Positions 7,776-14,535 of a stretch of 16,304 nucleotides of DNA are shown here, piece by piece. The notes under the pieces are model-generated. The model had not been told where the DNA came from, made no database searches, and was given only the letters and a program-made list of their open reading frames with translations. How positions within the stretch are numbered: the first letter of the stretch is position 1; each line of letters opens with the position of its first letter. The DNA is from a bacterium (GTDB taxonomy: Bacteria > Vulcanimicrobiota > Xenobia > Xenobiales > Xenobiaceae), in assembly GCA_022839105.1 (NCBI GenBank), contig JALHDH010000077.1, forward strand, positions 1 to 16,304. Reading direction: 5' to 3'. The position numbers and the translations under genes are program-made.

Positions 7776-7886
7776 GGCCTTCTGACGCAGCGCATGGGCG
7801 ACCTGGCGCGACCTTCCCGCCCTTACATGTTGCAGGGGACTGGCCTCCTTGCGTGTCGACGCCCTCTGGCGGTTTCCGACCTTGCC

Positions 7887-7915
7887 ATTCTACAGTTCCC
7901 CTTCGGACCCTACAA
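7887..7915 (-). promoter_or_regulatory. Candidate sigma70-type promoter for the Cys4-nfeD-flotillin operon
   Basis: On the minus strand TTGTAG (7915-7910) and TAGAAT (7892-7887) are 17 bases apart. The -10 matches TATAAT at five of six positions, the -35 at three. It lies in the 247-base gap 7776-8022, about 110 bases before the start of the small Cys4 gene. Nothing else recognisable was seen in that gap except the hairpin listed at 7999-8021. Confidence 0.45.
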
Positions 7916-7998
7916 TCCAAGGAGGCCTTCCCTGAATCCGCCACCTGCCGTGGCATTCGGCCGCAGACCCCTCCGGCATGATTCGACCCGCCCATCCC

Positions 7999-8021
7999 CC
8001 GGAAGCGTCGGAGCCTTCCGA
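7999..8021 (-). terminator. Weak hairpin just after iscU
   Basis: CGGAAG (8000-8005) pairs with CTTCCG (8015-8020), plus a G-U pair outside, around a 9-base loop. It starts two bases after the iscU stop. No U-run follows on the minus strand, so it is a poor intrinsic terminator, although position suggests an mRNA 3' end. Confidence 0.3.
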
Positions 8022-8022
8022 G

Positions 8023-8385
8023 TCAAAAGCCATCCTCTGGTCCCAAGGCCGCCTTCAGGGCCTCCAAGGCCAGGGCCGCGCCGTGCCTCTTCGAAGCCGG
8101 CAGACCGCCCAGGGCCTCGATCAGGTGCCCCGGGTGGAGCGCGAGGACCTCACCCAGGGGAAGACCTCGGACCATCTCGGAGAGCATGCTGGCCGAGGCG
8201 ATGGCAGCGGCGCACCCGAAGGCGCGGAAGCCCACCTCCTCCAGGCGCCCCTCGCCCACCCGGGTCCAGAGCTCCAACACGTCCCCGCAGACGGGATTCT
8301 CCAGACGGGCGTGGCCGGTCGGCTGCGGGATCTCGCCGACGTGTCGGGGGTTGTGGAAGTGGTCCAGGACCGTCGGGGAGTACAT
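8023..8385 (-). CDS. iscU: IscU/NifU-type Fe-S cluster scaffold with Gly at the third ligand position
   Basis: The 120-residue protein is the IscU/NifU N-terminal scaffold fold. It has MYSPTVLDHFHNPRHVG at the start, NPVCGDVLEL with ligand Cys33 and Asp35, and FGCAAAIASASMLSEMVRG with Cys58. The third ligand Cys of IscU lies in a K.HC motif; here the matching site reads SKRHGAALALEALKAAL, with His101 kept and Gly102 in place of Cys. The scaffold receives sulfur from the cysteine desulfurase and builds [2Fe-2S] clusters. The ATG overlaps the iscS stop by one base (TGATG), so the two are tightly coupled. The length is somewhat short for IscU but normal for NifU-like scaffolds. With only two of three Cys, it may bind clusters differently, or rely on Asp35 and His101. 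The family is clear; the functional grade is inferred. Confidence 0.9.
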   Translation of the reverse strand: MYSPTVLDHFHNPRHVGEIPQPTGHARLENPVCGDVLELWTRVGEGRLEEVGFRAFGCAAAIASASMLSEMVRGLPLGEVLALHPGHLIEALGGLPASKRHGAALALEALKAALGPEDGF

Positions 8386-9542
8386 CAGGAGCGGGCCCTG
8401 GGGGCCAGCGAGCGCAACCTCCCGACGGCCTCCACCACGGCCTGGGCCGCCTGATCGATCTCCTCGGGGGTATTCTCCCGCCCCAGGGTCAGGCGCAGGC
8501 TGCCGTGGGCCAGTTGCAGGGGAAGACCCAGGGCTTTGAGGACATGGGAGGGTTCCAGGGTGGCGTTGGAGCAGGCCGAGCCCGTCGAGGCGCAGATTCC
8601 CTTGCGATCCAACTGCAGCAGCAGGGACTCTCCCTCGGCGTCCTGGAAGACGAAGCTGGCCGTGCCCGGAAGGCGGAGCTCGGGATGTCCGGTCAGCCTG
8701 GCCCCCGAGAGTTCGCCCAGGATCCGCCCGACCAGGCGATCGCGCAGTTCGCGCAGGCGCTCGGCGCGTTCCTCCCGCCCCTGGCAGGCCAGCTCCAGGG
8801 CCCGGGCCAGGCCCACGATTCCAGGCACGTTCTCGGTTCCCGAACGCAGCCCGCGTTCCTGACCGCCCCCAAAGACCAGGGGCTGGAGCCGGACACCCGA
8901 CCGCAAGTACAGGGCCCCGACGCCTTTCGGTCCATGGAACTTATGGGCCGAGAGGCTCAGGGCATCGACCCCGAGCTGCTCGACATCCACCGGGATATGA
9001 CCCACCGCCTGGACGGCATCCGTGTGCACCAGGATCCCGCTTCCCTTCAAGGCCGAGGCGATCTCCTCCACGGGCTGCAGGGTGCCGATCTCGTTGTTGG
9101 CCAGCATGACCGAGACCAGGATCGTCCCGGGTTCCCTGGCCTCGACCACGGCCTGGGGATCGACCCGACCCCACTCGTCCACGGGCAGGCGCGTGATCCG
9201 GAAGCCCTCGCGCTGGAGTTCGTCGCAGGCGTGCAGGATCGCGTGATGCTCGATCCGCGTGGTGATCACATGATCGCCTCGCTCGCGGTGGGCCCGGGCC
9301 AGACCCAGGATGGCCATGTTGTCGGCCTCGGTCCCGCTGGCGGTGAAGACGATCTCGCCAGGCTGACGGGCCCCCAGGTTCCCGGCCACGCTCTGTCGCG
9401 CCCGATCCAGGGCCCGGCGGGCCTCCAAGGCAGGACGATGGACGTTGGACGGATTGGCATAGACCTGAGTGAAGCAAGCCAGCATGGCCTCGACCACCTC
9501 GGGGGCAACGGCCGTCGTCGCGGCGTGGTCGAGATAGATCAT
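8385..9542 (-). CDS. iscS: Cysteine desulfurase, IscS/NifS family (PLP-dependent)
   Basis: Starting at ATG 9542 the protein has 385 residues and begins MIYLDHAATT, the classic NifS/IscS opening. The PLP enzyme hallmarks are present: SGTEADNMAILG (69-80), EHHA with the PLP-stacking His (98-101), NNEIGTLQP (149-157), the HTDAVQAVG segment with PLP-binding Asp175, and the Schiff-base lysine Lys201 in SAHKFHGPKG. The active-site loop holds Cys324 in STGSACSNATLEPSHVL. The enzyme removes sulfur from L-cysteine as a persulfide and hands it to the scaffold encoded by the next gene. An AGGAGG five bases before this ATG fixes the start; the frame continues upstream without conserved sequence and runs into the hairpin. 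The length is slightly shorter than E. coli IscS and closer to NifS-type enzymes. Confidence 0.97.
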   Translation of the reverse strand: MIYLDHAATTAVAPEVVEAMLACFTQVYANPSNVHRPALEARRALDRARQSVAGNLGARQPGEIVFTASGTEADNMAILGLARAHRERGDHVITTRIEHHAILHACDELQREGFRITRLPVDEWGRVDPQAVVEAREPGTILVSVMLANNEIGTLQPVEEIASALKGSGILVHTDAVQAVGHIPVDVEQLGVDALSLSAHKFHGPKGVGALYLRSGVRLQPLVFGGGQERGLRSGTENVPGIVGLARALELACQGREERAERLRELRDRLVGRILGELSGARLTGHPELRLPGTASFVFQDAEGESLLLQLDRKGICASTGSACSNATLEPSHVLKALGLPLQLAHGSLRLTLGRENTPEEIDQAAQAVVEAVGRLRSLAPRARS

Positions 9543-9575
9543 CGGGTCCTCCTCGGGCTTGGGTGGGCGCCCCTC

Positions 9576-9609
9576 GAACAGAAAGAAGCCGGGGGGAATT
9601 CCCCCCCGG
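9576..9609 (-). terminator. U-tailed hairpin between iscA and iscS (attenuator or terminator)
   Basis: On the minus strand CCGGGGGGG-AATT-CCCCCCGG (9609-9589) forms an 8-bp GC stem, with one extra G and an AATT loop. It is followed directly by CTTCTTTCTGTT, a U-rich tail. This is the most typical intrinsic terminator in the window. It starts 17 bases after the iscA stop and ends well before the iscS ribosome binding site. Confidence 0.7.
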
Positions 9610-9626
9610 TCAAGGGTCACAGGCTC

Positions 9627-9950
9627 CTAGCCGCAGGAACCCGAGCAGCCGCCGCAGGAGCGGACGGCGTTGGGGTTGTTGAACTGGAAGCCCCCGCCAT
9701 GCACGTCGCTGGTGAAGTCCAGCTCGGTTCCCTGCAGATAGGCGTAGCTCTGGCCATCGACCACGATTCGCAGTCCGTCCACCTCGAAGAGGTGGTCGTC
9801 CGGGCGGACCTCCTGATCGAAGCCCAGGGCATAGCCCGGTCCCGAGCAGGTCATGCCCTGGACCCCCATCCGAAGGACGGCTTCCTGCAGCTTGTGGTCC
9901 TCCATGAGCTTCTTGACTTCGCGAACAGCGGATTCGGTCGCGGTGATCAT
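9627..9950 (-). CDS. iscA: A-type Fe-S carrier protein (IscA/ErpA/HesB family)
   Basis: Starting at ATG 9950, the protein has 107 residues and begins MITATESAVREVKKLM, the HesB-family opening. The fold signature includes LRMGVQGMTCSGPGYALGFD with Cys35, then a DG.RIVVDGQSYAYLQGTELDF strand pair and HGGGFQFNNPNA. The C-terminal cluster is SCGGCSGSCG with cysteines 99, 102 and 106, where typical members have CGCG (Cys99 and Cys101). A-type carriers accept clusters from the scaffold and pass them to target proteins. A GGAGG lies about ten bases before this ATG; an ATG at 9971 in the same frame sits upstream of that motif and was rejected. The strongest promoter in the window precedes the gene by about 75 bases. 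It is the first gene of the isc module. Confidence 0.9.
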   Translation of the reverse strand: MITATESAVREVKKLMEDHKLQEAVLRMGVQGMTCSGPGYALGFDQEVRPDDHLFEVDGLRIVVDGQSYAYLQGTELDFTSDVHGGGFQFNNPNAVRSCGGCSGSCG

Positions 9951-10024
9951 CGGTTGATATCCTCCTGGCATCCGGACCGCCTCCCGAGACCCCGAAGGTC
10001 GAGGGGGGCGGTCCTGCGAGTCCG

Positions 10025-10053
10025 ATTATAGGCGCCCGGCCCCCTCCCGACAA
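10025..10053 (-). promoter_or_regulatory. Sigma70-type promoter for the iscA-iscS-iscU module
   Basis: The minus strand has TTGTCG (10053-10048), 17 bases, then a perfect TATAAT (10030-10025). The start of transcription would be near 10018, about 70 bases before the iscA ATG. No IscR-like operator was recognised, and no iscR gene is in the window. Confidence 0.75.
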
Positions 10054-10069
10054 CAACCCGCCCTCCATC

Positions 10070-10088
10070 CCGGTTCCCTCGGAACCGG
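10070..10088 (-). terminator. Hairpin downstream of comM
   Basis: CCGGTTCC (10070-10077) and GGAACCGG (10081-10088) form a perfect 8-bp stem with a 3-base loop, 20 bases after the comM stop. There is no U-run behind it, so its terminator role is inferred mainly from position. Confidence 0.45.
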
Positions 10089-10108
10089 CTCGGGTCGGCC
10101 CTCCTGCC

Positions 10109-11611
10109 TCAGGGCCCCTCCCTCTCCAAGGCGCGATACTCCATGGCCTCGCAGACATCGGGAAGCGTGATCCCCTCGCGCCCGGCCAGGTCCGCCAGGG
10201 TCCGCGCCAGTCGCAGCACGCGGTCGTGAACCCGGGCCGACAGGGAAAGACAGCGCAGGGCCTGCAGCAGGAATCCCCGGGTTTCTGCGTCCAGGACACA
10301 GAAACGGCGGGTCTGGGCCGGCCCCAGATCGGCGTTTCGGCAACCCCGCTCCTGCTGGAGGGCCACCGCGCTCGCCACCCTGGCGCGGACCGCGGCCGAA
10401 GGTTCTCCGGGCTGGCGGGACAGAAGTTCCTCGGGTTCGGGCCTGGGAACTCGCACCTGCAGGTCGATCCGATCCAAAAGAGGGCCCGAAAGACGATGGA
10501 AGTAGCGCTCCCGCTGGGTGGCCGAGCAGGTGCACTCCCGCACCGGGTCTCCGTGATAGCCGCAGGGGCAGGGGTTCATGGCGGCCACCAGGGTGAAGCG
10601 AGAGGGATAGCGCGCGTGGAAACCGGCGCGCGCCACCAGGAGGCTCCCGTCCTCCAGAGGTGCCCGAAGCGCCTCCAGGCAATCCCTGCGGAACTCGGGA
10701 AACTCATCCATGAACAGGACCCCGCGATGGGCCAGGCTGATCTCCCCCGGAGTGAAGCTGCCGATCAGCCCGGCCAGGGAGACGCTCTGGGCCGGAGCCC
10801 GGAAGGGCGGAGTGCTGGGCAGGCCCTGCAGGGCGCCCGGCCGTTGCCGGGCTCCGTGGATGCGGGTCACTTCCAGGGCCTCTTCCTGGGACATCGGGGG
10901 AAGGATCGAGGGCAGACAACGAGCCAGCAGGGTCTTGCCCGATCCCGGAGGACCCATGAGCAGAAGATGGTGTCCTCCGGCGGCGCAGACCTCCAAGGCG
11001 CGCCGGGCCAGGTGCTGGCCGCGAACCACCTCCAGGTCCAGGCCTTCGGGTTCCGGAACGGCCGGGGCAGGCAGGACCGGGGCGGGCGACTCGCGACCCG
11101 AGGCCACTTCCACGGCTTCGCGCAGATCGCGGACTGCCAGCACCCGAAGCCCCGAGACCAGGGCGGCCTCGGGGCCATTGGCCAACGGGACCATCACGCG
11201 CGAAAGGCCCATCCTCCGCGCCAGCAGGACCGAAGAGAGGACTCCCCGGGTGGGGCGGACCGCCCCATCCAGGGCCAGTTCTCCCAGGACCATGAGCTCC
11301 TTGAGGTGGGCCGGGCGCACGACCGGCTTGCCCGTCTCCGAGGCCAGGATTCCCAGGGCGATGGCCAGGTCGAAGCGGGGACCCTCCTTGCGGATCTCGC
11401 CGGGGGCCAGGTTCACCGTGACCCGCCGGGAGGAAAGCGTGTAGCCCGAGTTGCGCAGGGCCCCCTGGACCCGCTCGCGCGACTCGGCGGCGCTGGCATC
11501 CGGAAGGCCGACCAGGGTGTAGCCGGGGACTCCGGCGGTGACGTCCACCTCGACGCGGACAGGGTGGGACTCGACCCCTACCAGGGTCGCGGAATCGAGA
11601 AGAGCGAGCAT
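10109..11611 (-). CDS. comM: ComM/YifB-type AAA+ ATPase (Mg chelatase-related)
   Basis: Starting at ATG 11611 the protein has 500 residues, the usual length. The N-terminal ChlI-like/Lon-protease-like domain (about 1-170) opens MLALLDSATLVGVESHPVRV and contains VGLPDASAAESRERVQGALR, a strong YifB signature. The AAA+ domain has Walker A GPPGSGKT (220-227), Walker B VLFMDE (298-303) and an insert NPCPCGYHGD (346-355) that, with a later CTC, gives four cysteines (348, 350, 360, 362), a likely zinc site. The arginine-finger segment is SGPLLDRID (375-383). In Vibrio and Acinetobacter, ComM is a hexameric helicase that drives branch migration during natural transformation; relatives are widespread. 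GGAGG lies seven bases before the ATG. The frame extends upstream to 11662 without conserved residues. Divergent from the secretin-like gene. Confidence 0.95.
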   Translation of the reverse strand: MLALLDSATLVGVESHPVRVEVDVTAGVPGYTLVGLPDASAAESRERVQGALRNSGYTLSSRRVTVNLAPGEIRKEGPRFDLAIALGILASETGKPVVRPAHLKELMVLGELALDGAVRPTRGVLSSVLLARRMGLSRVMVPLANGPEAALVSGLRVLAVRDLREAVEVASGRESPAPVLPAPAVPEPEGLDLEVVRGQHLARRALEVCAAGGHHLLLMGPPGSGKTLLARCLPSILPPMSQEEALEVTRIHGARQRPGALQGLPSTPPFRAPAQSVSLAGLIGSFTPGEISLAHRGVLFMDEFPEFRRDCLEALRAPLEDGSLLVARAGFHARYPSRFTLVAAMNPCPCGYHGDPVRECTCSATQRERYFHRLSGPLLDRIDLQVRVPRPEPEELLSRQPGEPSAAVRARVASAVALQQERGCRNADLGPAQTRRFCVLDAETRGFLLQALRCLSLSARVHDRVLRLARTLADLAGREGITLPDVCEAMEYRALEREGP

Positions 11612-11730
11612 CCGGAGGCCTCCGGTCCCTCGACTCGGGGCGGCCGCAGACCGCCTCGCCACGCCGCCTTCGGGCGCTCAGGACACTTCCGCAACACGCC
11701 GGAGTTCTCCTGCCGAATCCGAGGATCGGG

Positions 11731-11736
11731 TATCAT
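11731..11736 (+). promoter_or_regulatory. Possible -10 element (TATCAT) of the secretin-like gene
   Basis: TATCAT (11731-11736) fits a -10 hexamer at five of six positions and lies 48 bases before the ATG. No good -35 was seen at 16-18 bases, so this is only a candidate. Transcription would start near 11743, at the base of the hairpin listed at 11742-11766. Confidence 0.35.
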
Positions 11737-11741
11737 GGAAG

Positions 11742-11766
11742 AGGCAGGCCCGCTTCCGGCCTGCCT
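11742..11766 (+). other. Leader hairpin next to the ribosome binding site of the secretin-like gene
   Basis: AGGCAGGCC (11742-11750) and GGCCTGCCT (11758-11766) pair perfectly over 9 bp with a 7-base loop. The strong ribosome binding site GGAGGAGG follows directly, so the stem would form the first bases of the mRNA if transcription starts near 11743. It lies in the 172-base gap shared with divergent comM; on the other strand it would lie about 130 bases upstream of the comM start. Confidence 0.5.
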
Positions 11767-11783
11767 TGGAGGAGGTCCCGACG

Positions 11784-12599
11784 ATGACTCGATGGTGGCT
11801 GATCCTGGCCTGGGTCCTGGTCTGGGCCCTTCCCCTGGGCTCCGAGGAACTGCAGATCCGCATCTTCGAACTCTCCAACCGACCCGCCGAGGCTACGGTC
11901 GAGCCAGTCCGGATGGTGCTGAGCCCCTCTGGCACGGTGTTGCCCGATCCGCGCACCCAGACCCTGATCGTCCGGGATTCGCCCGAGGCCCTGCAGCGAG
12001 TGGCAGAACTCCTCGAGCGCCTGGATGTACCGGCCCCGCTGATCCGCCTGAGCGTCCGATTCGAGGGGGCTGCCGGACACCGCGGCCAGGGTGCCGGAAT
12101 CGCCTGGGATCCGGCCCGCGACCGCATCCTGGCAGGCGCGGGCGCCCGGGAGGCCGGCTCGGTCTCGACCGGCCAGCAGGACCTGCTGGTCATGAGCGGC
12201 GAGGAGGCCCGGCTGGTCCTGGCTCGAGACCTCGTGGAGGTCCGCCCCTATTGGATCCTGGCCCGGGATTGGGGCCTGGTGGCTCCCGGCGTGGTCTTCC
12301 GGCAGGTCAGCACGGGCTTCGTCGTCCGCCCCCGTGCCCTGGGAGAGCGGATTTCCGTGGAGGTGATCCCCTGGTTCTCCTATCTCGGACCGGAAGGCCC
12401 GGGCGACGTGCGCTTCACCGAGGCGGCCACGACCCTCAGCCTCCAGGACGGACAGACCGTTCAACTGGGAGCTTCAGGTTTCCAGTCTGAATCCGCCCGC
12501 CGCGTCTTCGGAAGGATCCTGGGAGCCGGATCCAGCGGGTCGTGGGAGTCGAGCAGCTTGAGCCTCAGCGCCCGGATCCAGCCGGACTGGTCGAAGTAG
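11784..12599 (+). CDS. Exported protein with secretin-like domains (short, stand-alone)
   Basis: The 271-residue protein starts with a signal peptide (TRWWLILAWVLVWALPLGS, cleavage likely near residue 20). Residues about 22-92 look like a secretin N-type domain: ELQIRIFELSNRPAEATVEP, then PDPRTQTLIVRDSPEALQRV and AELLERLDVP, matching the D..tntLiv.d.pe.l..i..li..LD pattern. Residues about 134-230 resemble the core of the secretin beta domain: VMSGEEARLVLARDLVEV, VVRPRALGERISVEVIPWFS and TTLSLQDGQTVQLGA, close to the family's t.v.v.dGqTvvlGG. Secretins form outer-membrane channels of type II/III secretion and type IV pili; they are usually over 400 residues, so this protein lacks most channel and N domains. 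ATG 11784 follows GGAGGAGGT by seven bases. It is the only plus-strand gene and its 3' end overlaps the next gene's end by 35 bases. Confidence 0.75.
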   Translation: MTRWWLILAWVLVWALPLGSEELQIRIFELSNRPAEATVEPVRMVLSPSGTVLPDPRTQTLIVRDSPEALQRVAELLERLDVPAPLIRLSVRFEGAAGHRGQGAGIAWDPARDRILAGAGAREAGSVSTGQQDLLVMSGEEARLVLARDLVEVRPYWILARDWGLVAPGVVFRQVSTGFVVRPRALGERISVEVIPWFSYLGPEGPGDVRFTEAATTLSLQDGQTVQLGASGFQSESARRVFGRILGAGSSGSWESSSLSLSARIQPDWSK

Positions 12600-14220
12600 C
12601 CTCCGGGCTTCGGTCCTTGGAGAGCTTGGGGAGCGCTGACCCCTCTGGGTCCAGGACGCATCGGAATCCCGAGTTGACCAGGGTTCCATTCTCGGGGAAG
12701 ACGCCCTTGCGCGAGACGGTGGTGCACTCGGATATCGGGTCATTTCGCGAACCTCCCCGAGCCACCCTCAACAAGGGCAGGTCCTCCGCGCTCGAGCCCA
12801 GGGGGATGTACCAGGAGTCCACCCATTCCCAGACGTTGCCCGCCATGTCCTCCACCCCGTAGGGAGAGGCGCCCCGGGGGAAGGAGCCCACCGGAGAGGT
12901 GTTGCCGACCGCGGATTCAAAGCAGTTCAAGCGCCCGGGTTCCCAGGTGTTGCCCCAGGGATGAAGCCGGCCATCTCCACCCCGGGCGGCCTTCTCCCAT
13001 TCCACCTCGTCCGGCAGTCGCTTGCCGGCCCAGGAGGCATAGGCGTCCGCGTCATACCACGAGACGGCGATCACCGGATGGTCCAGGCGGTCCGGGGTGG
13101 CGTGGCGCTCCCAGTTTCCCTGGGCCTGGTATCCGGTGGCCTCGACGAAGCGGCGGAACTGCCGGTTGGTCACCTCGAAGCGATCGATATAGAAGGCTTC
13201 CACCTCGACCCGGCGCGGTTCGACCCCGGGGCCGGCCTCAGGGTTCGGCCCTTGCAGGAAGGGCCCCGCGGGGATCAGGATCATCCGGGAATCGTCCTTG
13301 CGGTGGACCCAGGAACGCGGAAGAGGCTGACCGGAGGGTCTCGGGATGAGAGGAGAGGGAGCCGGCGTGACGACGGGGTTCGGAGCTTCGGGGGGCGAAA
13401 CCGCGACCCGAGCCCAGGCCAGAAGACCCCAGACCAGGGCGAGGCCGGCCAGGGCGAGCAGTCCTGCGAACCCGGTCCTCCGCGCCGGTCCAGGGCGCCG
13501 CACCGGGGGCGCGGGGGCCGGGGCGGAGAGGCGGACACCCGCCTGGTGACGGAAGGCGAGCCAGGACTCCACCTCCTCGCGCAGTTCGCGGAAGGAGGGC
13601 CGCTGTTCCGGTTCCGCCTCCAGGGTTCGGAGCAGCGAGCGGCCGAGCGAGGGCGGCAGGTCCTCGGGAAGGGAGGGTTCGCTGCCCGGGATCAACAAGG
13701 TCAGGGCATCCGGCGGTGGCTGCCCTTCCCACAGGTGCAGGCAGGTGGCTCCCAGTTGATAGAGCCCCACGGCCGGTCCGACCCGACCCCGGCCGTGCTG
13801 CTCGGGTGCCGCGTAGGGGGGGGTGCCTTCCAGGGCCCACCCTGGCTCGCACAGCACCAGTCCCTGGCGGGTCCGCAGCAGGTGTTCCGGGCGAAGGTCC
13901 AGGATCAGGAGGTCTTCGGGCCAGCCCGAGGCCAGGCTCAGGATCTCGGCCAGGGTGGCCGGGTCGATCCGGGGCTCCAGGGCTCTTCCCTCGACCCAGG
14001 GCCGGACCGCGAAGAGACGGCCGTCCTCCTCCAGGATCTCCGCGGGCAGCACCACGCCGGCGGGGTCCAGGGCACGCAGACCCTCCAGGCGGGCCCGCGC
14101 CTCCTCCGGGCCGACTCCGATCAGTTCGCGCCAGACCAGGCCGTCGGGCCTCTTCCAGGTGCGAGGGCCCAGACGAACGGCTTCCGAGGCGCCGGGGAGT
14201 TCCGCCGGAGGGAGGCTCAC
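12565..14220 (-). CDS. Pseudokinase / membrane helix / FGE-sulfatase-domain fusion
   Basis: Starting at GTG 14220 the protein has 551 residues. Residues about 10-224 follow the Hanks-type Ser/Thr kinase fold in degenerate form. The catalytic loop reads LDLRPEHLL (107-115) in place of HRDLKPEN, the DFG site reads EPG (125-127), and the APE motif is intact in GTPPYAAPEQ (132-141). No glycine loop or VAIK lysine is evident. A Pro/Ala linker leads to one membrane helix (about 251-271), a second Pro-rich linker, and an FGE-sulfatase domain (about 312-522; IPAGPFLQG, FYIDRFEVTNRQFRRFVEATG, LPDEVEWEKAARG, MAGNVWEWVDSW, VARGGSR, NSGFRCV). The catalytic Cys pair of formylglycine-generating enzyme is not complete: one Cys (SEC, 499) is in the right area. 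The start codon overlaps the upstream stop (GTGA), with GGGAG eight bases upstream. Probably a signalling or surface-ligand protein. Confidence 0.88.
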   Translation of the reverse strand: MSLPPAELPGASEAVRLGPRTWKRPDGLVWRELIGVGPEEARARLEGLRALDPAGVVLPAEILEEDGRLFAVRPWVEGRALEPRIDPATLAEILSLASGWPEDLLILDLRPEHLLRTRQGLVLCEPGWALEGTPPYAAPEQHGRGRVGPAVGLYQLGATCLHLWEGQPPPDALTLLIPGSEPSLPEDLPPSLGRSLLRTLEAEPEQRPSFRELREEVESWLAFRHQAGVRLSAPAPAPPVRRPGPARRTGFAGLLALAGLALVWGLLAWARVAVSPPEAPNPVVTPAPSPLIPRPSGQPLPRSWVHRKDDSRMILIPAGPFLQGPNPEAGPGVEPRRVEVEAFYIDRFEVTNRQFRRFVEATGYQAQGNWERHATPDRLDHPVIAVSWYDADAYASWAGKRLPDEVEWEKAARGGDGRLHPWGNTWEPGRLNCFESAVGNTSPVGSFPRGASPYGVEDMAGNVWEWVDSWYIPLGSSAEDLPLLRVARGGSRNDPISECTTVSRKGVFPENGTLVNSGFRCVLDPEGSALPKLSKDRSPEATSTSPAGSGR

Positions 14221-14450
14221 GAGGGGGTCTCCCAGGGCTCCCAGAACGGGCAGGTCCGGGAAGGTGGAGGTTCCAGGTTCTGGGAGACCGGCTCCATCAG
14301 GTAGTCCTCGCGGCCCTTCCAGCCCAGGACCCGACAGCGGAAGATGAGATACCGGGTGTCCAGGATCCCGGGGAACTCTTCGCCCTCCTCCACCATCTCG
14401 AGGTGTCGGCACAGGGCGCAGATCTTCCAGGAGTCTTCCAGTCTCTTCAC
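14217..14450 (-). CDS. Small CxxC protein of unknown function, coupled to the pseudokinase fusion
   Basis: I do not recognise the family. The 77-residue product has cysteines at 11, 14, 39 and 67: a CxxC in KICALCRHLE, a third in YLIFRCRVLGWKG and a fourth in SRTCPFWEPW. The pattern suggests a zinc or Fe-S site, or a redox-active CxxC. It has no signal peptide. The GTG start at 14450 lies only ten bases after a TAGAAT -10 element and has no ribosome binding site, so it may be leaderless. An upstream in-frame GTG at 14498 would lie before the promoter and gives no conserved-looking sequence. The next gene's GTG overlaps this stop (GTGA), so the two proteins are probably made together, perhaps as partners. 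Confidence 0.7.
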   Translation of the reverse strand: MKRLEDSWKICALCRHLEMVEEGEEFPGILDTRYLIFRCRVLGWKGREDYLMEPVSQNLEPPPSRTCPFWEPWETPS

Positions 14451-14460
14451 GGGCTCGGAT

Positions 14461-14469
14461 ATTCTAGCA
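14461..14469 (-). promoter_or_regulatory. Extended -10 promoter of the CxxC-pseudokinase unit
   Basis: On the minus strand TGC-TAGAAT (14469-14461) is an extended -10 element; no clear -35 is present 17 bases upstream. The GTG start of the small gene follows after ten bases, so the transcript would have almost no leader. The same ATGCTARAAT string occurs at the TPR promoter (5072-5063). Confidence 0.5.
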
Positions 14470-14535
14470 TGCCCCGGGAAGCCCGCGCCCCCTGGCACGG
14501 CCGAGGATTCACCGCTTCCCGCGGCCGGAGCACGT

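Noticed and set aside
7440..10031. A very long plus-strand open frame (over 850 codons) opposite the nfeD, iscU, iscS and iscA genes
   Set aside because: It runs antisense to several clear protein families and crosses intergenic promoters and terminators; such frames are expected opposite GC-rich genes. Its translation shows no domain signature.
10226..12490. A second long plus-strand open frame opposite comM that continues into the secretin-like region
   Set aside because: It is antisense to comM and out of frame with the secretin-like gene; low-complexity Gly/Arg/Pro translation and no ribosome binding site.
12565..14220. True formylglycine-generating enzyme or active Ser/Thr kinase
   Set aside because: The catalytic Cys pair and the HRD, DFG and VAIK residues are not all present, and no sulfatase gene is nearby.
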